Source: Desulfobulbaceae bacterium
GTDB taxonomy: Bacteria > Desulfobacterota > Desulfobulbia > Desulfobulbales > BM004
Length of the DNA stretch: 49,649 bases
Assembly (NCBI GenBank): GCA_002868955.1
Contig: PKTW01000071.1
Span: 1-49,649 of the forward strand
Direction: 5' to 3'
The position numbers and the translations under genes are program-made. Numbering within the stretch: the stretch's first letter is position 1; every line of letters starts with the position of its first letter. Under the pieces are notes generated by a model. The model saw only the letters and a list, made by a program, of their open reading frames with translations, searched no databases and had not been told where the DNA came from. Positions 16,534-25,719 of the stretch are shown here, piece after piece.

Positions 16534-19371
16534 TTACGCCAAAATCTGCTGCAGAAAAGCTCCTGTATACGATTTTTTGTTCTTGGCAACAGTTTCCGGC
16601 GTGCCCGTAGCGATGATTCTGCCGCCTTCCTCACCACCTTCCGGGCCAAGGTCAATAATATGATCGGCAGTCTTGATAACGTCCAGATTATGCTCAATAA
16701 TTACCACGGTATTGCCTGAGTCAACCAAACGGCCCAGTACAATGAGAAGATGTTGAATGTCCGCAGGATGCAATCCTGTGGTCGGTTCATCAAGGATGTA
16801 GAGAGTTTTTCCCGTGGAACGCTTGGCAAGTTCCCGGGCAAGCTTGATCCGCTGTGCCTCACCGCCTGACAGGGTCACCGAGGATTGCCCCAGACTGATG
16901 TAGGAAAGCCCGACATCAGAAAGGGTCTGCAGCCTGTTTTTTATGGGCGGGATATTTGTGAAGAATTCCAAGGCCTCCTGCACCGTCATTGACAGGATGT
17001 CGGCAATATTTTTACCGCGGTATTTCACCTGCAGGGTTTCCCGGTTGTATCTCCGTCCCTTGCAGGTATCACAGGTGATAAAGATGTCAGGCAGGAAATG
17101 CATGGCGATCTTGATGACCCCGTCACCTTCGCAGGCTTCACAGCGCCCCCCTTTGAGGTTGAAGCTGAAACGACCCGGCTTGTAACCCCTGGCCCTGGAC
17201 TCGGGCAGACGGGCCAGCAGTTCCCGGATCGGTGTCAAAACACCTGTGTAAGTTGCCGGGTTGGAGCGTGGGGTCCTGCCGATCGGGCTCTGGTCAATGT
17301 CAATGACTTTGTCGATGTTTTCTAAACCGTTAATGGCAGCGTAATTCACCCCCGGCACCTTCGTGCCGGCGCTGCGGATATGCTGCAAAGCGCCCTTATA
17401 GAGTGTCTCGATGATCAGGGAGCTTTTGCCGGAGCCGGAGACACCGGTGACACAGGTCATGACACCTAATGGAATGGTGGCATCAACTCCTTTGAGATTG
17501 TTGGCAGAGGCTTTCTTGAGCATTATCCTGGAGGACTTTCCTTTTTGGGCTTTTCTTCTTTTTTGAGGCATCGGTATACTCAGACGGCCGGAGAGATATT
17601 TTCCCGTAAAAGATCCTTTGTCTTTCAAGAGCCCTGACACGGAGCCGCTGTAGACAATTTCCCCGCCGTGCCGCCCTGCCCCCGGACCCATATCAAGCAC
17701 ATGGTCCGCAGCCAGGATGGTTTCAGCATCATGCTCAACCACTATCACTGTATTGCCGAGATCGCGAAGGCTTACCAGGGTATTTATCAACCGCTGGTTA
17801 TCGCGCTGGTGTAAACCGATACTCGGTTCATCAAGAATGTAGAGCACACCGGCCAGGCGTGAACCTATCTGGGAGGCAAGCCGGATGCGTTGGGCTTCAC
17901 CGCCGGATAAGGTCCCGGCCTGCCGCGCCAGGGCAAGATAGCCGAGCCCGACATCCTTAAGAAATGAAAGCCGGTCCATAATTTCTTTGATGACAGGGGC
18001 AGCAATCTTTTTCTCCCTGGTGGAAAATGATATGGAGGGAAGTTCCAGCAGTAACCTGTCAATACTCATCAGGGTCAACTCAGAAATATTCCAGGGACCG
18101 ATGCGTACAGCGAGAGCTTCAGGCTTTAAACGTGCTCCCTGGCAGGATGGGCAGGGTTGTTCATTCATGAACTCTGACAGTTCTTCTCGCACCATGGACG
18201 AGGGCGTATCCTGGTAACGCCTGGCCATCTGGGGCAAGATGCCTTCAAAGGCAGTCTGCGCTGTCAGGCGCCGCCTGTCCTTCTGGTAATAGAACATGAT
18301 CTCTTCTTTGCCGGTGCCGTATAGAATGACCTCCTGGGCCCTGGGTGCAAGTTTGCGAAAAGGAATATCCAGGCTGAATTTATAATGATCAGCCAAAGCC
18401 TTGATCATCTGACCGGTGTAGCTGTCAAGTGACCGGTAACCCCATGGTGCCAGGGCTCCCTGGCGTAGGTTAAGGCCAGGGTCGGGAACGACGAGCTGCG
18501 GGTCGAAAAACTGTTTGACCCCAAGGCCGCTGCATTCTGAACAGGCACCCTTGGGATTATTAAAGGAAAAAAGCTGGGTGGTGAGATCAGGCAAACTTCT
18601 GCCACATTCAATACAGGCTGCTTTTTCGCTGAAAAGGGTTTCCTGGTTTTCAGCCGGGAATTCCGCCAACAGAAGACCGCCTGATAGTTTTACCGCCGTG
18701 GTAACAGAATCAGCAAGACGCTGTTCAGCCGAGGGTTTAATGACAACTCGGTCAACAACTGCCTCAATAGTATGCCGTTTGTTCTTAACAAGTGTAATGT
18801 CTTCATCAAGGCTCATAATTTTTCCGTTGATCCTCACCCGGACAAAGCCTTCTTTACGGAGGTTTTCAAGCAACTCACGGTGTTCGCCCTTTTTTCCCTC
18901 AACAAGCGGGGCCAAGAGCACAACCCTGGTGCCCTCAGGTTGGCGCGTGAGAGAATTGACCATATCCTCTATGGACTGTGAGCGGATCTCCTTGCCGCAG
19001 TCCGGGCAATGCGGCCTGCCGGCACGGGCGAAAAGCAGCCGCAGATGATCATAAATTTCGGTAATGGTTCCCACGGTTGAACGGGGATTGCGACTGGTGG
19101 TGCGCTGTTCGATGGAAACTGCCGGAGACAACCCTTCAAGGGAGTCAACATCAGGCTTGTCCATCTGGCCCAGAAATTGTCTGGCATAGGTGGAAAGCGA
19201 TTCCACATAGCGTCGTTGCCCTTCAGCATAGAGGGTGTCAAAGGCAAGGGTGGATTTTCCCGAGCCGCTCAAGCCGGTCAGCAGCACGAGCTTGTTCCTG
19301 GGCAGGTCGGCATTGATATTTTTGAGATTATGCATCCTGGCGCCGCGGATGCGGATGTATTTTGGTTCCAT
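16534..19371 (-). CDS. uvrA: Excinuclease ABC subunit A
   Basis: A 945-residue UvrA of normal length. It has two ABC modules: the first Walker A GLSGSGKS at 33-40, the second GVSGSGKSS about two thirds along, each with an LSGGEAQRI signature and ILDEPS/ILDEPT Walker B. Zinc-binding cysteines appear as CPDCGKE, CIECGRS...CSECSG and CEACEGDG...CDTCKGRR. UvrA dimers scan DNA for bulky lesions and load UvrB for nucleotide excision repair. A 14-bp tandem repeat begins only nine bases upstream of the ATG, and no Shine-Dalgarno is visible, which is unusual for such a gene. No SOS box was recognised. Confidence 0.97.
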   Translation of the reverse strand: MEPKYIRIRGARMHNLKNINADLPRNKLVLLTGLSGSGKSTLAFDTLYAEGQRRYVESLSTYARQFLGQMDKPDVDSLEGLSPAVSIEQRTTSRNPRSTVGTITEIYDHLRLLFARAGRPHCPDCGKEIRSQSIEDMVNSLTRQPEGTRVVLLAPLVEGKKGEHRELLENLRKEGFVRVRINGKIMSLDEDITLVKNKRHTIEAVVDRVVIKPSAEQRLADSVTTAVKLSGGLLLAEFPAENQETLFSEKAACIECGRSLPDLTTQLFSFNNPKGACSECSGLGVKQFFDPQLVVPDPGLNLRQGALAPWGYRSLDSYTGQMIKALADHYKFSLDIPFRKLAPRAQEVILYGTGKEEIMFYYQKDRRRLTAQTAFEGILPQMARRYQDTPSSMVREELSEFMNEQPCPSCQGARLKPEALAVRIGPWNISELTLMSIDRLLLELPSISFSTREKKIAAPVIKEIMDRLSFLKDVGLGYLALARQAGTLSGGEAQRIRLASQIGSRLAGVLYILDEPSIGLHQRDNQRLINTLVSLRDLGNTVIVVEHDAETILAADHVLDMGPGAGRHGGEIVYSGSVSGLLKDKGSFTGKYLSGRLSIPMPQKRRKAQKGKSSRIMLKKASANNLKGVDATIPLGVMTCVTGVSGSGKSSLIIETLYKGALQHIRSAGTKVPGVNYAAINGLENIDKVIDIDQSPIGRTPRSNPATYTGVLTPIRELLARLPESRARGYKPGRFSFNLKGGRCEACEGDGVIKIAMHFLPDIFITCDTCKGRRYNRETLQVKYRGKNIADILSMTVQEALEFFTNIPPIKNRLQTLSDVGLSYISLGQSSVTLSGGEAQRIKLARELAKRSTGKTLYILDEPTTGLHPADIQHLLIVLGRLVDSGNTVVIIEHNLDVIKTADHIIDLGPEGGEEGGRIIATGTPETVAKNKKSYTGAFLQQILA

Positions 19372-19380
19372 TGTATTAAA

Positions 19381-19417
19381 TTCAGAATTAAGAATTCAGA
19401 ATTAAGAATTCAGAATT
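19381..19417. repeat. 14-bp tandem repeat upstream of uvrA
   Basis: TTCAGAATTAAGAA is present at 19381-19394 and 19395-19408 with a partial copy to 19417. The unit contains GAATT, so the array is also partly self-complementary. It sits immediately before the uvrA start and after the unusual C-terminus of rsmB. I remember similar EcoRI-like strings as dispersed intergenic repeats in other genomes, but that was not checked here. Confidence 0.75.
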
Positions 19418-19445
19418 TATTCACCCGGTTTCGTTTGGAAGTTAA

Positions 19446-20849
19446 TCATTTTGCATTCTGCATTTTTAATTTTTCATTGCTTTTAATGAGTCTTGCTGCA
19501 AAAAATCCGTCCAGGTCATCCTGGCCTGGAAGTGTTCGGAAAAACCCCTGGTTGTCAACAAGACATGTCGCACTTTCAGGCAGCTGTTCCCTGCAGCCGG
19601 ACAGGGTAAACGTTGGATAAGAGGCAAGAAATTTTTTTATAACCTCTTCATTTTCCTCGGGCTCCGTGGAACAGGTTACATAAACTAAAACCCCCTGCGG
19701 CGCCACAAGTTGCTCAGCATCTTGGAGTAAATGTATCTGCTTTTCTTGATAGCGAAGCAAGTCATCAGGACTTCTGTTCCAGCGGATGTCCGGGTTGTGC
19801 CGGATAACCCCCAGGCCCGAACAGGGCGCGTCTATCAGCACCCCGGCGAATTTGTCTTTGTTGTGAGGCAGAAGTGAGCCAAGCATTCCCTCAACAATAG
19901 TCACTGTCGTGTCCTGCCGCAAGCGGGCAAGATTTTCCTTCAATTTTTTGATGCGCACAATGTTTGGCTCAATGGCAACGAGCCTGCTGCCCGAAGGAAG
20001 CATTTGGACCAGGTGTGAAGTTTTACCGCCCAACCCGGCACAACCGTCAAGATATGACTTTCGCGGCTGCAGAGGCCCAAGGAGGAAGGATACTAACTGA
20101 GCCGCCTCGTTCTGCACCTGAAAAAGCCCATCTGCAAAACCGGGAATAGCCGTAATCGGGCCATTATAAGCCTCAAGCTTCAAGGCCAGGGGACAATATT
20201 TTCCTGCCGTGGCATTGAGTCCTTCCTTTCTTAATATCGCCAACAAGGCAGAAGGTGTTGTCACGGTTGTGTTGACCCTCAAGCTTATGGGAGCCGGCGT
20301 ATTATTTTTTGTGCAGAGTGACTTTGCCTGTGCATTGCCGTAACGGCTTTTCCAGCGTTTGATAAGCCATTCCGGATGGCTCAGCAGGGCGGTCTCCGGC
20401 AACGCATCAATATTTTTTGCAACGAGCGGATGGGGAAGATCCGGACGCTTGCGGTCCACACTGCGCAGTATGCCATTGGTAAACCCGGACAACCATCTGG
20501 GCTGCTTCATGTCAGTCAGGGCCTGGACAGTCTCGTTTATTGCTGCTGAAGCAGGAATACGGTCCAGAAACAGGAGTTGAAAGATGCCTATCCTTAAAGC
20601 CTGCAGGGTTTTTTTTTGTATTTTGGACAGTGAATGAGTCGAAAATTTTTCTACTACCCAGTCAAGATACCCGCGCCAGCGGATTACCCCGTAAACAATC
20701 GACATGATTAATTGTCGGTCACGGGGGTCCCTCAGAGCCATATTGGCAAGATGCTGCTCCATGACCTGGTTCAGTGGCAGATGTCTTTCTTCCCAGCTGC
20801 AGAGGATTTCAATGGCAATATACCGTGCACCGCGGCTTACTTTTATCAT
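19446..20849 (-). CDS. rsmB: 16S rRNA (cytosine(967)-C5)-methyltransferase RsmB
   Basis: A 467-residue protein with an N-terminal NusB-like RNA-binding domain (about 1-140) and a C-terminal Rossmann methyltransferase. The SAM loop reads LDGCAGLGGKTSHL, where most relatives have CAAPGGKT. DAPCSGLG holds one catalytic Cys and VTCSTEPEENEEV the other. It makes m5C967 in 16S rRNA. The last dozen residues (SNEKLKMQNAK) do not belong to the family; they are the translation of an AT-rich repeat-like sequence that runs into the uvrA upstream array, so the 3' end has probably been replaced or extended by a repeat. The core appears intact. Confidence 0.93.
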   Translation of the reverse strand: MIKVSRGARYIAIEILCSWEERHLPLNQVMEQHLANMALRDPRDRQLIMSIVYGVIRWRGYLDWVVEKFSTHSLSKIQKKTLQALRIGIFQLLFLDRIPASAAINETVQALTDMKQPRWLSGFTNGILRSVDRKRPDLPHPLVAKNIDALPETALLSHPEWLIKRWKSRYGNAQAKSLCTKNNTPAPISLRVNTTVTTPSALLAILRKEGLNATAGKYCPLALKLEAYNGPITAIPGFADGLFQVQNEAAQLVSFLLGPLQPRKSYLDGCAGLGGKTSHLVQMLPSGSRLVAIEPNIVRIKKLKENLARLRQDTTVTIVEGMLGSLLPHNKDKFAGVLIDAPCSGLGVIRHNPDIRWNRSPDDLLRYQEKQIHLLQDAEQLVAPQGVLVYVTCSTEPEENEEVIKKFLASYPTFTLSGCREQLPESATCLVDNQGFFRTLPGQDDLDGFFAARLIKSNEKLKMQNAK

Positions 20850-20897
20850 ACTTAAAAGGTTTTTCTGTGTTTTCAGGTGATTATACTTCTAATGGTT

Positions 20898-20983
20898 GGA
20901 GTACTGGAGTACTGGAGCACTGTAGACTACTTATAAACAATACTAATCTTTTACCATGACTCCATTACTTCAATACTCCAGTA
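20898..20983. repeat. GGAGTACT tandem repeat with inverted partner
   Basis: GGAGTACT occurs three times in tandem (20898-20921, third copy GGAGCACT), and TACTCCAGTA at 20974-20983 is the reverse complement of TACTGGAGTA at 20902-20911. The pair flanks about 60 bases upstream of rsmB and downstream of pgeF. It looks like a small dispersed repeat or a degenerate non-autonomous element; no transposase or target duplication is apparent. Confidence 0.6.
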
Positions 20984-21036
20984 TAAACAAAAGATTTCCC
21001 CGCCCCTCTATTTCCCTTTAACCTTTAGGCTTGAAC

Positions 21037-21801
21037 CTATTTTATTCCTATTACGGACGCAAAACGCCCTGTTTCTCTGTCCCGTCGGTAGGAAAAATAA
21101 TCCCGGTTGCAGCAGGTGCAGATTTTTGCATCATGGATATTTCCCGGGCGCACCCCGGCTGCACAGAGCTGATCGCGGCTGATAGCCCAGAAGTCAAAAT
21201 AATTAGGCTGCACCTGATAACCATGCATTGAAGCAGGAAGTTCAGAGCGGTAATTTACAAACTCAGCACAACAAGGCCCTAAAGAGGGAGAAATGGCAGC
21301 TATAAGGTCGGCGGGAGCAGTTGCATAGGCATGGACCATGGCAAAAACAGTCTTGCGGATTATATTCGCAACGCTACCACGCCAGCCTACATGTGCAATG
21401 CCAACCGCGATGTTTTCAGGATCAAAGAGCATAACCGCCTGACAGTCGGCCTGCTGTATCATCAACCCCAAACCCGGAACATTTGTGACCAGGGCATCGA
21501 ATCCTTCAACCTCAAGATCACCATCAAAGTTTTCATTTAGAATAAAGATCTGTGATTCGTGTATCTGCTTGGCGGAGACAAGGTGTTTACAGCCCAGCGC
21601 TTTTTTTATTCCTTCCCTGTTTGCAGAGACATTTTGGGGAGCATCGCCAAGACCGAAGGCAACATTTTGCGAGTCCCATGGTGCAGGGCTGATGCCACCC
21701 TTGCGCTTGAAAACTCCATGAAAAAGCACGGTCGATACAAGAGCAGGAAAAGCGAGCAGGTTATCGTTTGGCTGCACCCGTTCATGATTACTCATATTCA
21801 T
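21037..21801 (-). CDS. pgeF: Polyphenol oxidase/purine nucleoside phosphorylase family protein (YfiH/LACC1)
   Basis: A 254-residue YfiH-family protein. The metal-site residues are visible as the His in SAKQIHES, the Cys in QQADCQAVML and the His in AHVGWRGSV, with a C-terminal CTCCNRDYFSYRRD. E. coli YfiH (PgeF) has been linked to editing of peptidoglycan precursors, and human LACC1 relatives to purine nucleoside cleavage; older laccase annotations are doubtful. The first codons overlap the last 14 bases of nadB, so the two are co-transcribed; ATG at 21795 is an alternative start. The exact substrate in this organism cannot be told from sequence. Confidence 0.9.
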   Translation of the reverse strand: MNMSNHERVQPNDNLLAFPALVSTVLFHGVFKRKGGISPAPWDSQNVAFGLGDAPQNVSANREGIKKALGCKHLVSAKQIHESQIFILNENFDGDLEVEGFDALVTNVPGLGLMIQQADCQAVMLFDPENIAVGIAHVGWRGSVANIIRKTVFAMVHAYATAPADLIAAISPSLGPCCAEFVNYRSELPASMHGYQVQPNYFDFWAISRDQLCAAGVRPGNIHDAKICTCCNRDYFSYRRDRETGRFASVIGIK

Positions 21802-23446
21802 TCGGGTCCAGAAGATATGATTTTAGGGTTTTGTCGCGGCGGGAAAGGATGGTGTCATGCCGCCAGTTGGCATCATCCTGTTTGGGATAATCGACAATGG
21901 CATGCAGGCCCCTTGATTCTTTGCGGATAAGGCTGCTCTGGACAATGAGCTCAGCCACCAGGGAAATATTGCGCAGTTCCACAAGATCAGGCGTCAGAAG
22001 ATAGTCCCGGAAATGGTGGGCTATTTCCTGCAGAATGGGGGCCAATCGTTTTTTGACGAGCTTCAGCCGTTTTTCGCTGCGCACGATACCGACATAGTTC
22101 CACATGAGGCGTCGTATCTGGTCCCAGTTGTGGCTGACAAGCACTTTCTCATTAATCATTTTTGCCTTGCCGGTTGACCATTCCGGCGATTTGTGAAATG
22201 CGGTTTTACAAATTTTTTCTTTTTCCCGGGCACATTGCAAATACGCCTGGTGCGCAAAGACAACGGCCTCAAGCAAAGAATTGCTGGCCAACCGGTTACC
22301 GCCATGCAGACCGGTGCAGGCTGTTTCACCAAGAGCATAAAGATTTTCAATGTTTGTCCGGCCCCACGTGTCAGTCATTACACCGCCGCACATGTAATGG
22401 GCTGCCGGGACAACTGGAATCGGTTCCCTGGTGATATCTATTCCCAGGGAAAGGCAGGTCTGATAAATGGTGGGAAAGCGGTTCCTGATAAAGTCGCCAT
22501 CCTTGTGGCTGATATCAAGGTAGACGCAATCATCACCGCTGGCTTTCATCTCTGTATCAATTGCCCGGGCAACTGTGTCACGGGTGGCAAGGTCTCCGCG
22601 GGGATCATATTTATCCATGAAATGCACCCCTCTTTCATCTATCAATCTGCCGCCTTCACCACGGACTGCTTCCGAGATAAGGAAATTTTTTGTCTTTGGA
22701 TGATAGAGGCATGTTGGATGAAATTGGACAAATTCGAGATTTCCGACAGCCGCGCCAGCCCTGTAGGCCATGGCAATTCCGTCGCCCGTGGCAATATCCG
22801 GGTTGGTTGTATACAGGTAGATTTTGCCGCAGCCACCGGAACAAAGCACGGTGACCTTGGCGCGCCAGTTATCAATGTTGCCGCTTTTTCGGTCCAGTAC
22901 ATATGCACCGAGGCAAAGATCATCAAAACTGCTGTCTCCAGGGCTCACCCCGGCTTTTGAACCGATAAGCAAATCCACGGCAAGATGGTTCTCAAGTAAA
23001 CGAATATTGGCATTTTCAGCAACCTTGTGCAGCAGAGCGCTTTCTATTTCTCTGCCGGTAAGATCGAGAGCATGGGCGATACGGCGGGCTGAATGGCCCC
23101 CCTCGCGTCCCAGGTCTAGGTGAGAAGCGTCCTTTTCCATTGTCTTGAATTGGACACCTATATCAAGCAGTTCCTGCACACGGGCAGGCCCGTTTTCAAC
23201 AACCATGCGGACAACCTCTTCTTTGCAGAGTCCGGCCCCGGAACGCAGCGTATCCTGAATGTGCAGTTCAAAGGAGTCCTCATCCGAGAGAACCGCAGCT
23301 ATTCCACCCTGGGCAAGATTGGTTGCTGTATCAACTTTTGCTTTTTTTGTAACAATGGCGACCGTGCCGATTTTTGCTGCTTTTAAGGCAAATGAGAGTC
23401 CGGAGATGCCAGTGCCGATTACAAGGAAGTCCGTTGAATATGCCAT
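21788..23446 (-). CDS. nadB: L-aspartate oxidase
   Basis: A 552-residue FAD enzyme of the succinate dehydrogenase/fumarate reductase flavoprotein family. The dinucleotide-binding motif FLVIGTGISGLSFALKAA is at the N-terminus, followed by NLAQGGIAAVL and the ...GLHGGNRLASNSLLEAVVF box. NadB oxidises aspartate to iminoaspartate for quinolinate and NAD synthesis, and uses fumarate as acceptor in anaerobes. I moved the start from 23467 to ATG 23446 because AGGAG lies eight bases upstream and the FAD motif then starts near residue 8. nadA and nadC are not in the window. It appears to head the nadB-pgeF-rsmB-uvrA-secB run. Confidence 0.95.
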   Translation of the reverse strand: MAYSTDFLVIGTGISGLSFALKAAKIGTVAIVTKKAKVDTATNLAQGGIAAVLSDEDSFELHIQDTLRSGAGLCKEEVVRMVVENGPARVQELLDIGVQFKTMEKDASHLDLGREGGHSARRIAHALDLTGREIESALLHKVAENANIRLLENHLAVDLLIGSKAGVSPGDSSFDDLCLGAYVLDRKSGNIDNWRAKVTVLCSGGCGKIYLYTTNPDIATGDGIAMAYRAGAAVGNLEFVQFHPTCLYHPKTKNFLISEAVRGEGGRLIDERGVHFMDKYDPRGDLATRDTVARAIDTEMKASGDDCVYLDISHKDGDFIRNRFPTIYQTCLSLGIDITREPIPVVPAAHYMCGGVMTDTWGRTNIENLYALGETACTGLHGGNRLASNSLLEAVVFAHQAYLQCAREKEKICKTAFHKSPEWSTGKAKMINEKVLVSHNWDQIRRLMWNYVGIVRSEKRLKLVKKRLAPILQEIAHHFRDYLLTPDLVELRNISLVAELIVQSSLIRKESRGLHAIVDYPKQDDANWRHDTILSRRDKTLKSYLLDPNEYE

Positions 23447-23667
23447 ATTTGATGCTCCTGATCGCAAGAAAGGATGATCTTAAGTCCCAGTAGTTTTTCT
23501 CTACCATTGTGGACTGATAAAATCAAAAAGATTAAATTGGTTCTATTCTGCATCTTCTTCTAAAGTTGCTCTGTAATGTTTCTTGTACCTTGCATTTTTA
23601 TTCAGCCGTTATAAAGTGATTTTAATGGCAAACTGCATAAAAAGGGATTAGTTATTCATGGTATAAA

Positions 23668-23982
23668 ATGGCTTTAATGCACCTCACAGTAATACCGCTG
23701 GGCACGGTTTCACCAAGTGTGGGCGAGTATGTCGCCGACATGCAAATAATCCTTGAAAAATCGGGCTTCCCTTATAAGCTGACGGACATGGGTACAATTG
23801 TTGAGGGCAGCAGCAAAGAGCTTCTTGTTCTGGCTGCAAAACTGTCTGAGTTACCCTTTAATAAAGGTATCCAGAGGGTGGTGACGCAGATAAACCTGGA
23901 TGACCGGAGGGACAAAAAGGCAGCACTTGGTGATAAAATCTTATCTGTTGCAGCGAGGCTGACACAAGAGGGCAGGGGTTGA
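23668..23982 (+). CDS. MTH1187-type thiamine-binding-family protein
   Basis: A 104-residue protein of the small UPF0045/MTH1187 family, which has a ferredoxin-like fold and, in several members, binds thiamine or related pyrimidines. The family pattern is visible in HLTVIPLGTVSPSVGEYVADMQ, KLTDMGTIVEGS and RVVTQINLDDRRDKK. It has no signal peptide. It ends four bases before the 54-residue CXXC protein, which ends two bases before a membrane polyferredoxin, so all three are probably one operon. I see no TPP riboswitch upstream. The link between thiamine binding and the redox genes is unexplained; the ligand here is not known. Confidence 0.85.
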   Translation: MALMHLTVIPLGTVSPSVGEYVADMQIILEKSGFPYKLTDMGTIVEGSSKELLVLAAKLSELPFNKGIQRVVTQINLDDRRDKKAALGDKILSVAARLTQEGRG

Positions 23983-23986
23983 GATT

Positions 23987-24151
23987 ATGATCGGAAAGAG
24001 CGAAAAAACATCGAAACGAGTTAGAGTGGCACCGTTTGTCACTATCCTGTTTTTTGTCATTATGGGAATTTTCGGCATAATGACCGGTGAAGTGAGGAGG
24101 GTTTTAGAACAGGCTGTTCAGGTCTGCTTAAGTTGTATTGGCATAGGCTGA
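23987..24151 (+). CDS. Small CXXC membrane protein (CD1871A-like)
   Basis: A 54-residue ORF too short for the supplied track. It reads MIGKSEKTSKRVRV, a hydrophobic segment VAPFVTILFFVIMGIFGIM (about 14-32), a charged stretch GEVRREVL-like (GEVRRVLEQ) and ends QVCLSCIGIG with a C-X2-C. This is the layout of the CD1871A family of CXXC miniproteins, often found next to membrane 4Fe-4S proteins. It is preceded by the stop of the thiamine-binding gene (4 bases) and followed two bases later by the polyferredoxin ATG. I infer that its two cysteines hand electrons to or from the polyferredoxin. The family name is from memory of the pattern. Confidence 0.8.
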   Translation: MIGKSEKTSKRVRVAPFVTILFFVIMGIFGIMTGEVRRVLEQAVQVCLSCIGIG

Positions 24152-24153
24152 CC

Positions 24154-25065
24154 ATGGAAATTGTCAGAAAATGGATACAGGCCATAATGGCCCTCCTGGT
24201 GAATGGTTCATGGTCGTTTCCCTTTACACGCACCATATACCAGGGCCCTTTGAAGGTCGTCTGTTCGCCGGGATTAAACTGCTACTCCTGCCCTGCAGCA
24301 ACAACGTACTGTCCCATAGGCTCTTTGCAGCAGATGATGGCCGGCATAAGAATTGCCCTGGAAAACGGGCAGAATTTCTTCGGTTTCTATGTTGTCGGGA
24401 CCATGGGAGTTCTTGGTGGGGCTTTTGGTCGCCTCATTTGCGGCTGGGCCTGTCCGTTTGGCCTGATACAGGAGTTGCTGCACAAAATTCCCTCAAAGAA
24501 ATTCAGCATCCCGCAGAAGCTCAATTATTTGAAATATGGTTTTCTGCTTTTCTTTGTCATTCTGCTGCCCCTGACGGTTGTGGATGATTTCGGCTATGGA
24601 GAGCTTTGGTTCTGCAAGTATGTCTGTCCTGCCGGAACCCTTGAGGCCGGGCTTCCCATGCTTATGCTGCAACCGGGTTTAAGCCGGACGATCGGGATCG
24701 TTTTTTTCAACAAGATGACGATTTTAGTGGGTTTTATACTCTGGAGTATACTGGCCAGCAGGCCATTCTGCCGGACAACCTGTCCACTTGGGGCATTTTA
24801 TGCATTTTTTAAAAAACTCAAACTGGTCAAGCTTCGGCTTATAGAAGAAAACTGCACCAAGTGCGAAGAATGCCATGCTGTCTGCCCCATGGGGGTGAAA
24901 TTCAATGAGTCACCTGAAGATGCAGAATGTATTTCCTGCTTGAAGTGCATGGATAAGGCTTGTAAATTTAATGCAATTTCTCTTGAAATAGCCGGGCTGC
25001 CTGTCGGCAGAAATGCTGGGGTCAGGAGGCGGCCCGGGACAAAGCAGAGTAATGCCGTTATGTAA
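24154..25065 (+). CDS. Membrane 4Fe-4S polyferredoxin (NapH/YccM/CcoG-like)
   Basis: A 303-residue integral membrane iron-sulfur protein. It has about four to five hydrophobic segments, repeated Cys-Pro motifs typical of the NapH/NosR family (CYSCPAATTYCPIG, CGWACPFG, CKYVCPAG, CRTTCPLG), and a C-terminal ferredoxin domain with CTKCEECHAVCP and CISCLKCMDKACK. Such proteins pass electrons between the quinone pool or cytoplasm and periplasmic redox proteins. I start at ATG 24154 rather than the tracked TTG 24133, since the latter lies within the CXXC gene. The operon partners suggest a thiol or cofactor reduction system; no NapA, NosZ or oxidase genes are close. Confidence 0.85.
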   Translation: MEIVRKWIQAIMALLVNGSWSFPFTRTIYQGPLKVVCSPGLNCYSCPAATTYCPIGSLQQMMAGIRIALENGQNFFGFYVVGTMGVLGGAFGRLICGWACPFGLIQELLHKIPSKKFSIPQKLNYLKYGFLLFFVILLPLTVVDDFGYGELWFCKYVCPAGTLEAGLPMLMLQPGLSRTIGIVFFNKMTILVGFILWSILASRPFCRTTCPLGAFYAFFKKLKLVKLRLIEENCTKCEECHAVCPMGVKFNESPEDAECISCLKCMDKACKFNAISLEIAGLPVGRNAGVRRRPGTKQSNAVM

Positions 25066-25177
25066 TGTGTCGCGGTGAGCAGTGGAGTTTGTAAATTGTC
25101 CAACCAGTGCCGGGAATTATCCTCAGCGTAGAATTCTTAAGAAACACGATCCGTTATAAATTAAGGCAACAAGGTAC

Positions 25178-25195
25178 GAATAATTAAAATTATTC
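25178..25195. promoter_or_regulatory. Inverted repeat GAATAATT-aa-AATTATTC
   Basis: Perfect 8-bp arms with a 2-base centre, ending 9 bases before the ATG of the SH3 gene and next to its AAGGA. It could hide the ribosome binding site in an RNA hairpin or bind a regulator on DNA. The arms are AT-only except at the ends, so chance is possible. Confidence 0.35.
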
Positions 25196-25204
25196 TGAAG
25201 GAAA

Positions 25205-25696
25205 ATGGCTTGTAAAAACATAAAAAAAGAGAAAAAAAGAATTTTCTGGATACTGCTTCTGCTGCTTTTCCTCACATGGTCAGTATGTGGCCAGGCGGCA
25301 GCGATAACTATGGTCAGTGTGACCGGGAATAATGTTAATCTCAGAAAAGGGCCTTCCGACCAGTACCCGGTTATCTGGGAATTGGGGCAGGGCTTTCCTC
25401 TTCGGGTTATCGGCTCGCAGGGCAACTGGCTCAAAGTGTCCGATTTTGAAGATGATGTAGGCTGGATATTTAAAGATCTTGTGGGCAGAAAACCCCACTT
25501 GATTGTTAAGGCAAATAAAAAAAGCAAGGCACGCATAAATATCAGAAGCGGCCCCGGGAGAAAGTATAAAATAGTGGGTAAGGCTGAGTATGGGGTTGTG
25601 TTTGAGACCCTGCAACAGAAGGGTGGCTGGGCCAAAGTAAGGCACGAGAGAGGCTTAACCGGCTGGATTAAACGCAGTCTCCTATGGGGATGGTAA
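25205..25696 (+). CDS. Exported protein with two bacterial SH3 domains
   Basis: A 163-residue protein with a basic N-terminus and a signal peptide (hydrophobic ILLLLLFLTWSV, cleavage near GQAAA|I). Two SH3b domains follow: MVSVTGNNVNLRKGPSDQYPVI...DDVGWIFKDLV at about 36-93 and KARINIRSGPGRKYKIVG...GLTGWIKRSLL at about 103-160. The NLRKGPS/NIRSGPG motif is the SH3b hallmark. Such proteins often bind peptidoglycan or protein partners in the periplasm. AAGGA is only two bases from the ATG, closer than ideal. The 140-base gap from the polyferredoxin suggests separate expression. Confidence 0.85.
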   Translation: MACKNIKKEKKRIFWILLLLLFLTWSVCGQAAAITMVSVTGNNVNLRKGPSDQYPVIWELGQGFPLRVIGSQGNWLKVSDFEDDVGWIFKDLVGRKPHLIVKANKKSKARINIRSGPGRKYKIVGKAEYGVVFETLQQKGGWAKVRHERGLTGWIKRSLLWGW

Positions 25697-25719
25697 CCAA
25701 TTCTAGAGTTCATTGCTTT

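Noticed and set aside
19372-19445. LexA-type SOS box before uvrA
   Set aside because: The short upstream region is filled by the tandem repeat; no dyad resembling known LexA sites was seen.
22193-22960. 255-codon plus-strand ORF inside nadB
   Set aside because: Antisense shadow; nadB motifs are continuous across it.
23468-23667. TPP riboswitch before the thiamine-binding-type gene
   Set aside because: The conserved CUGAGA and ACC-UGAUCUGG type elements are not found in the 200 bases upstream.
25123-25713. 196-codon minus-strand ORF opposite the SH3 gene
   Set aside because: Mirror of the SH3 gene; no start signal and no recognisable motif.
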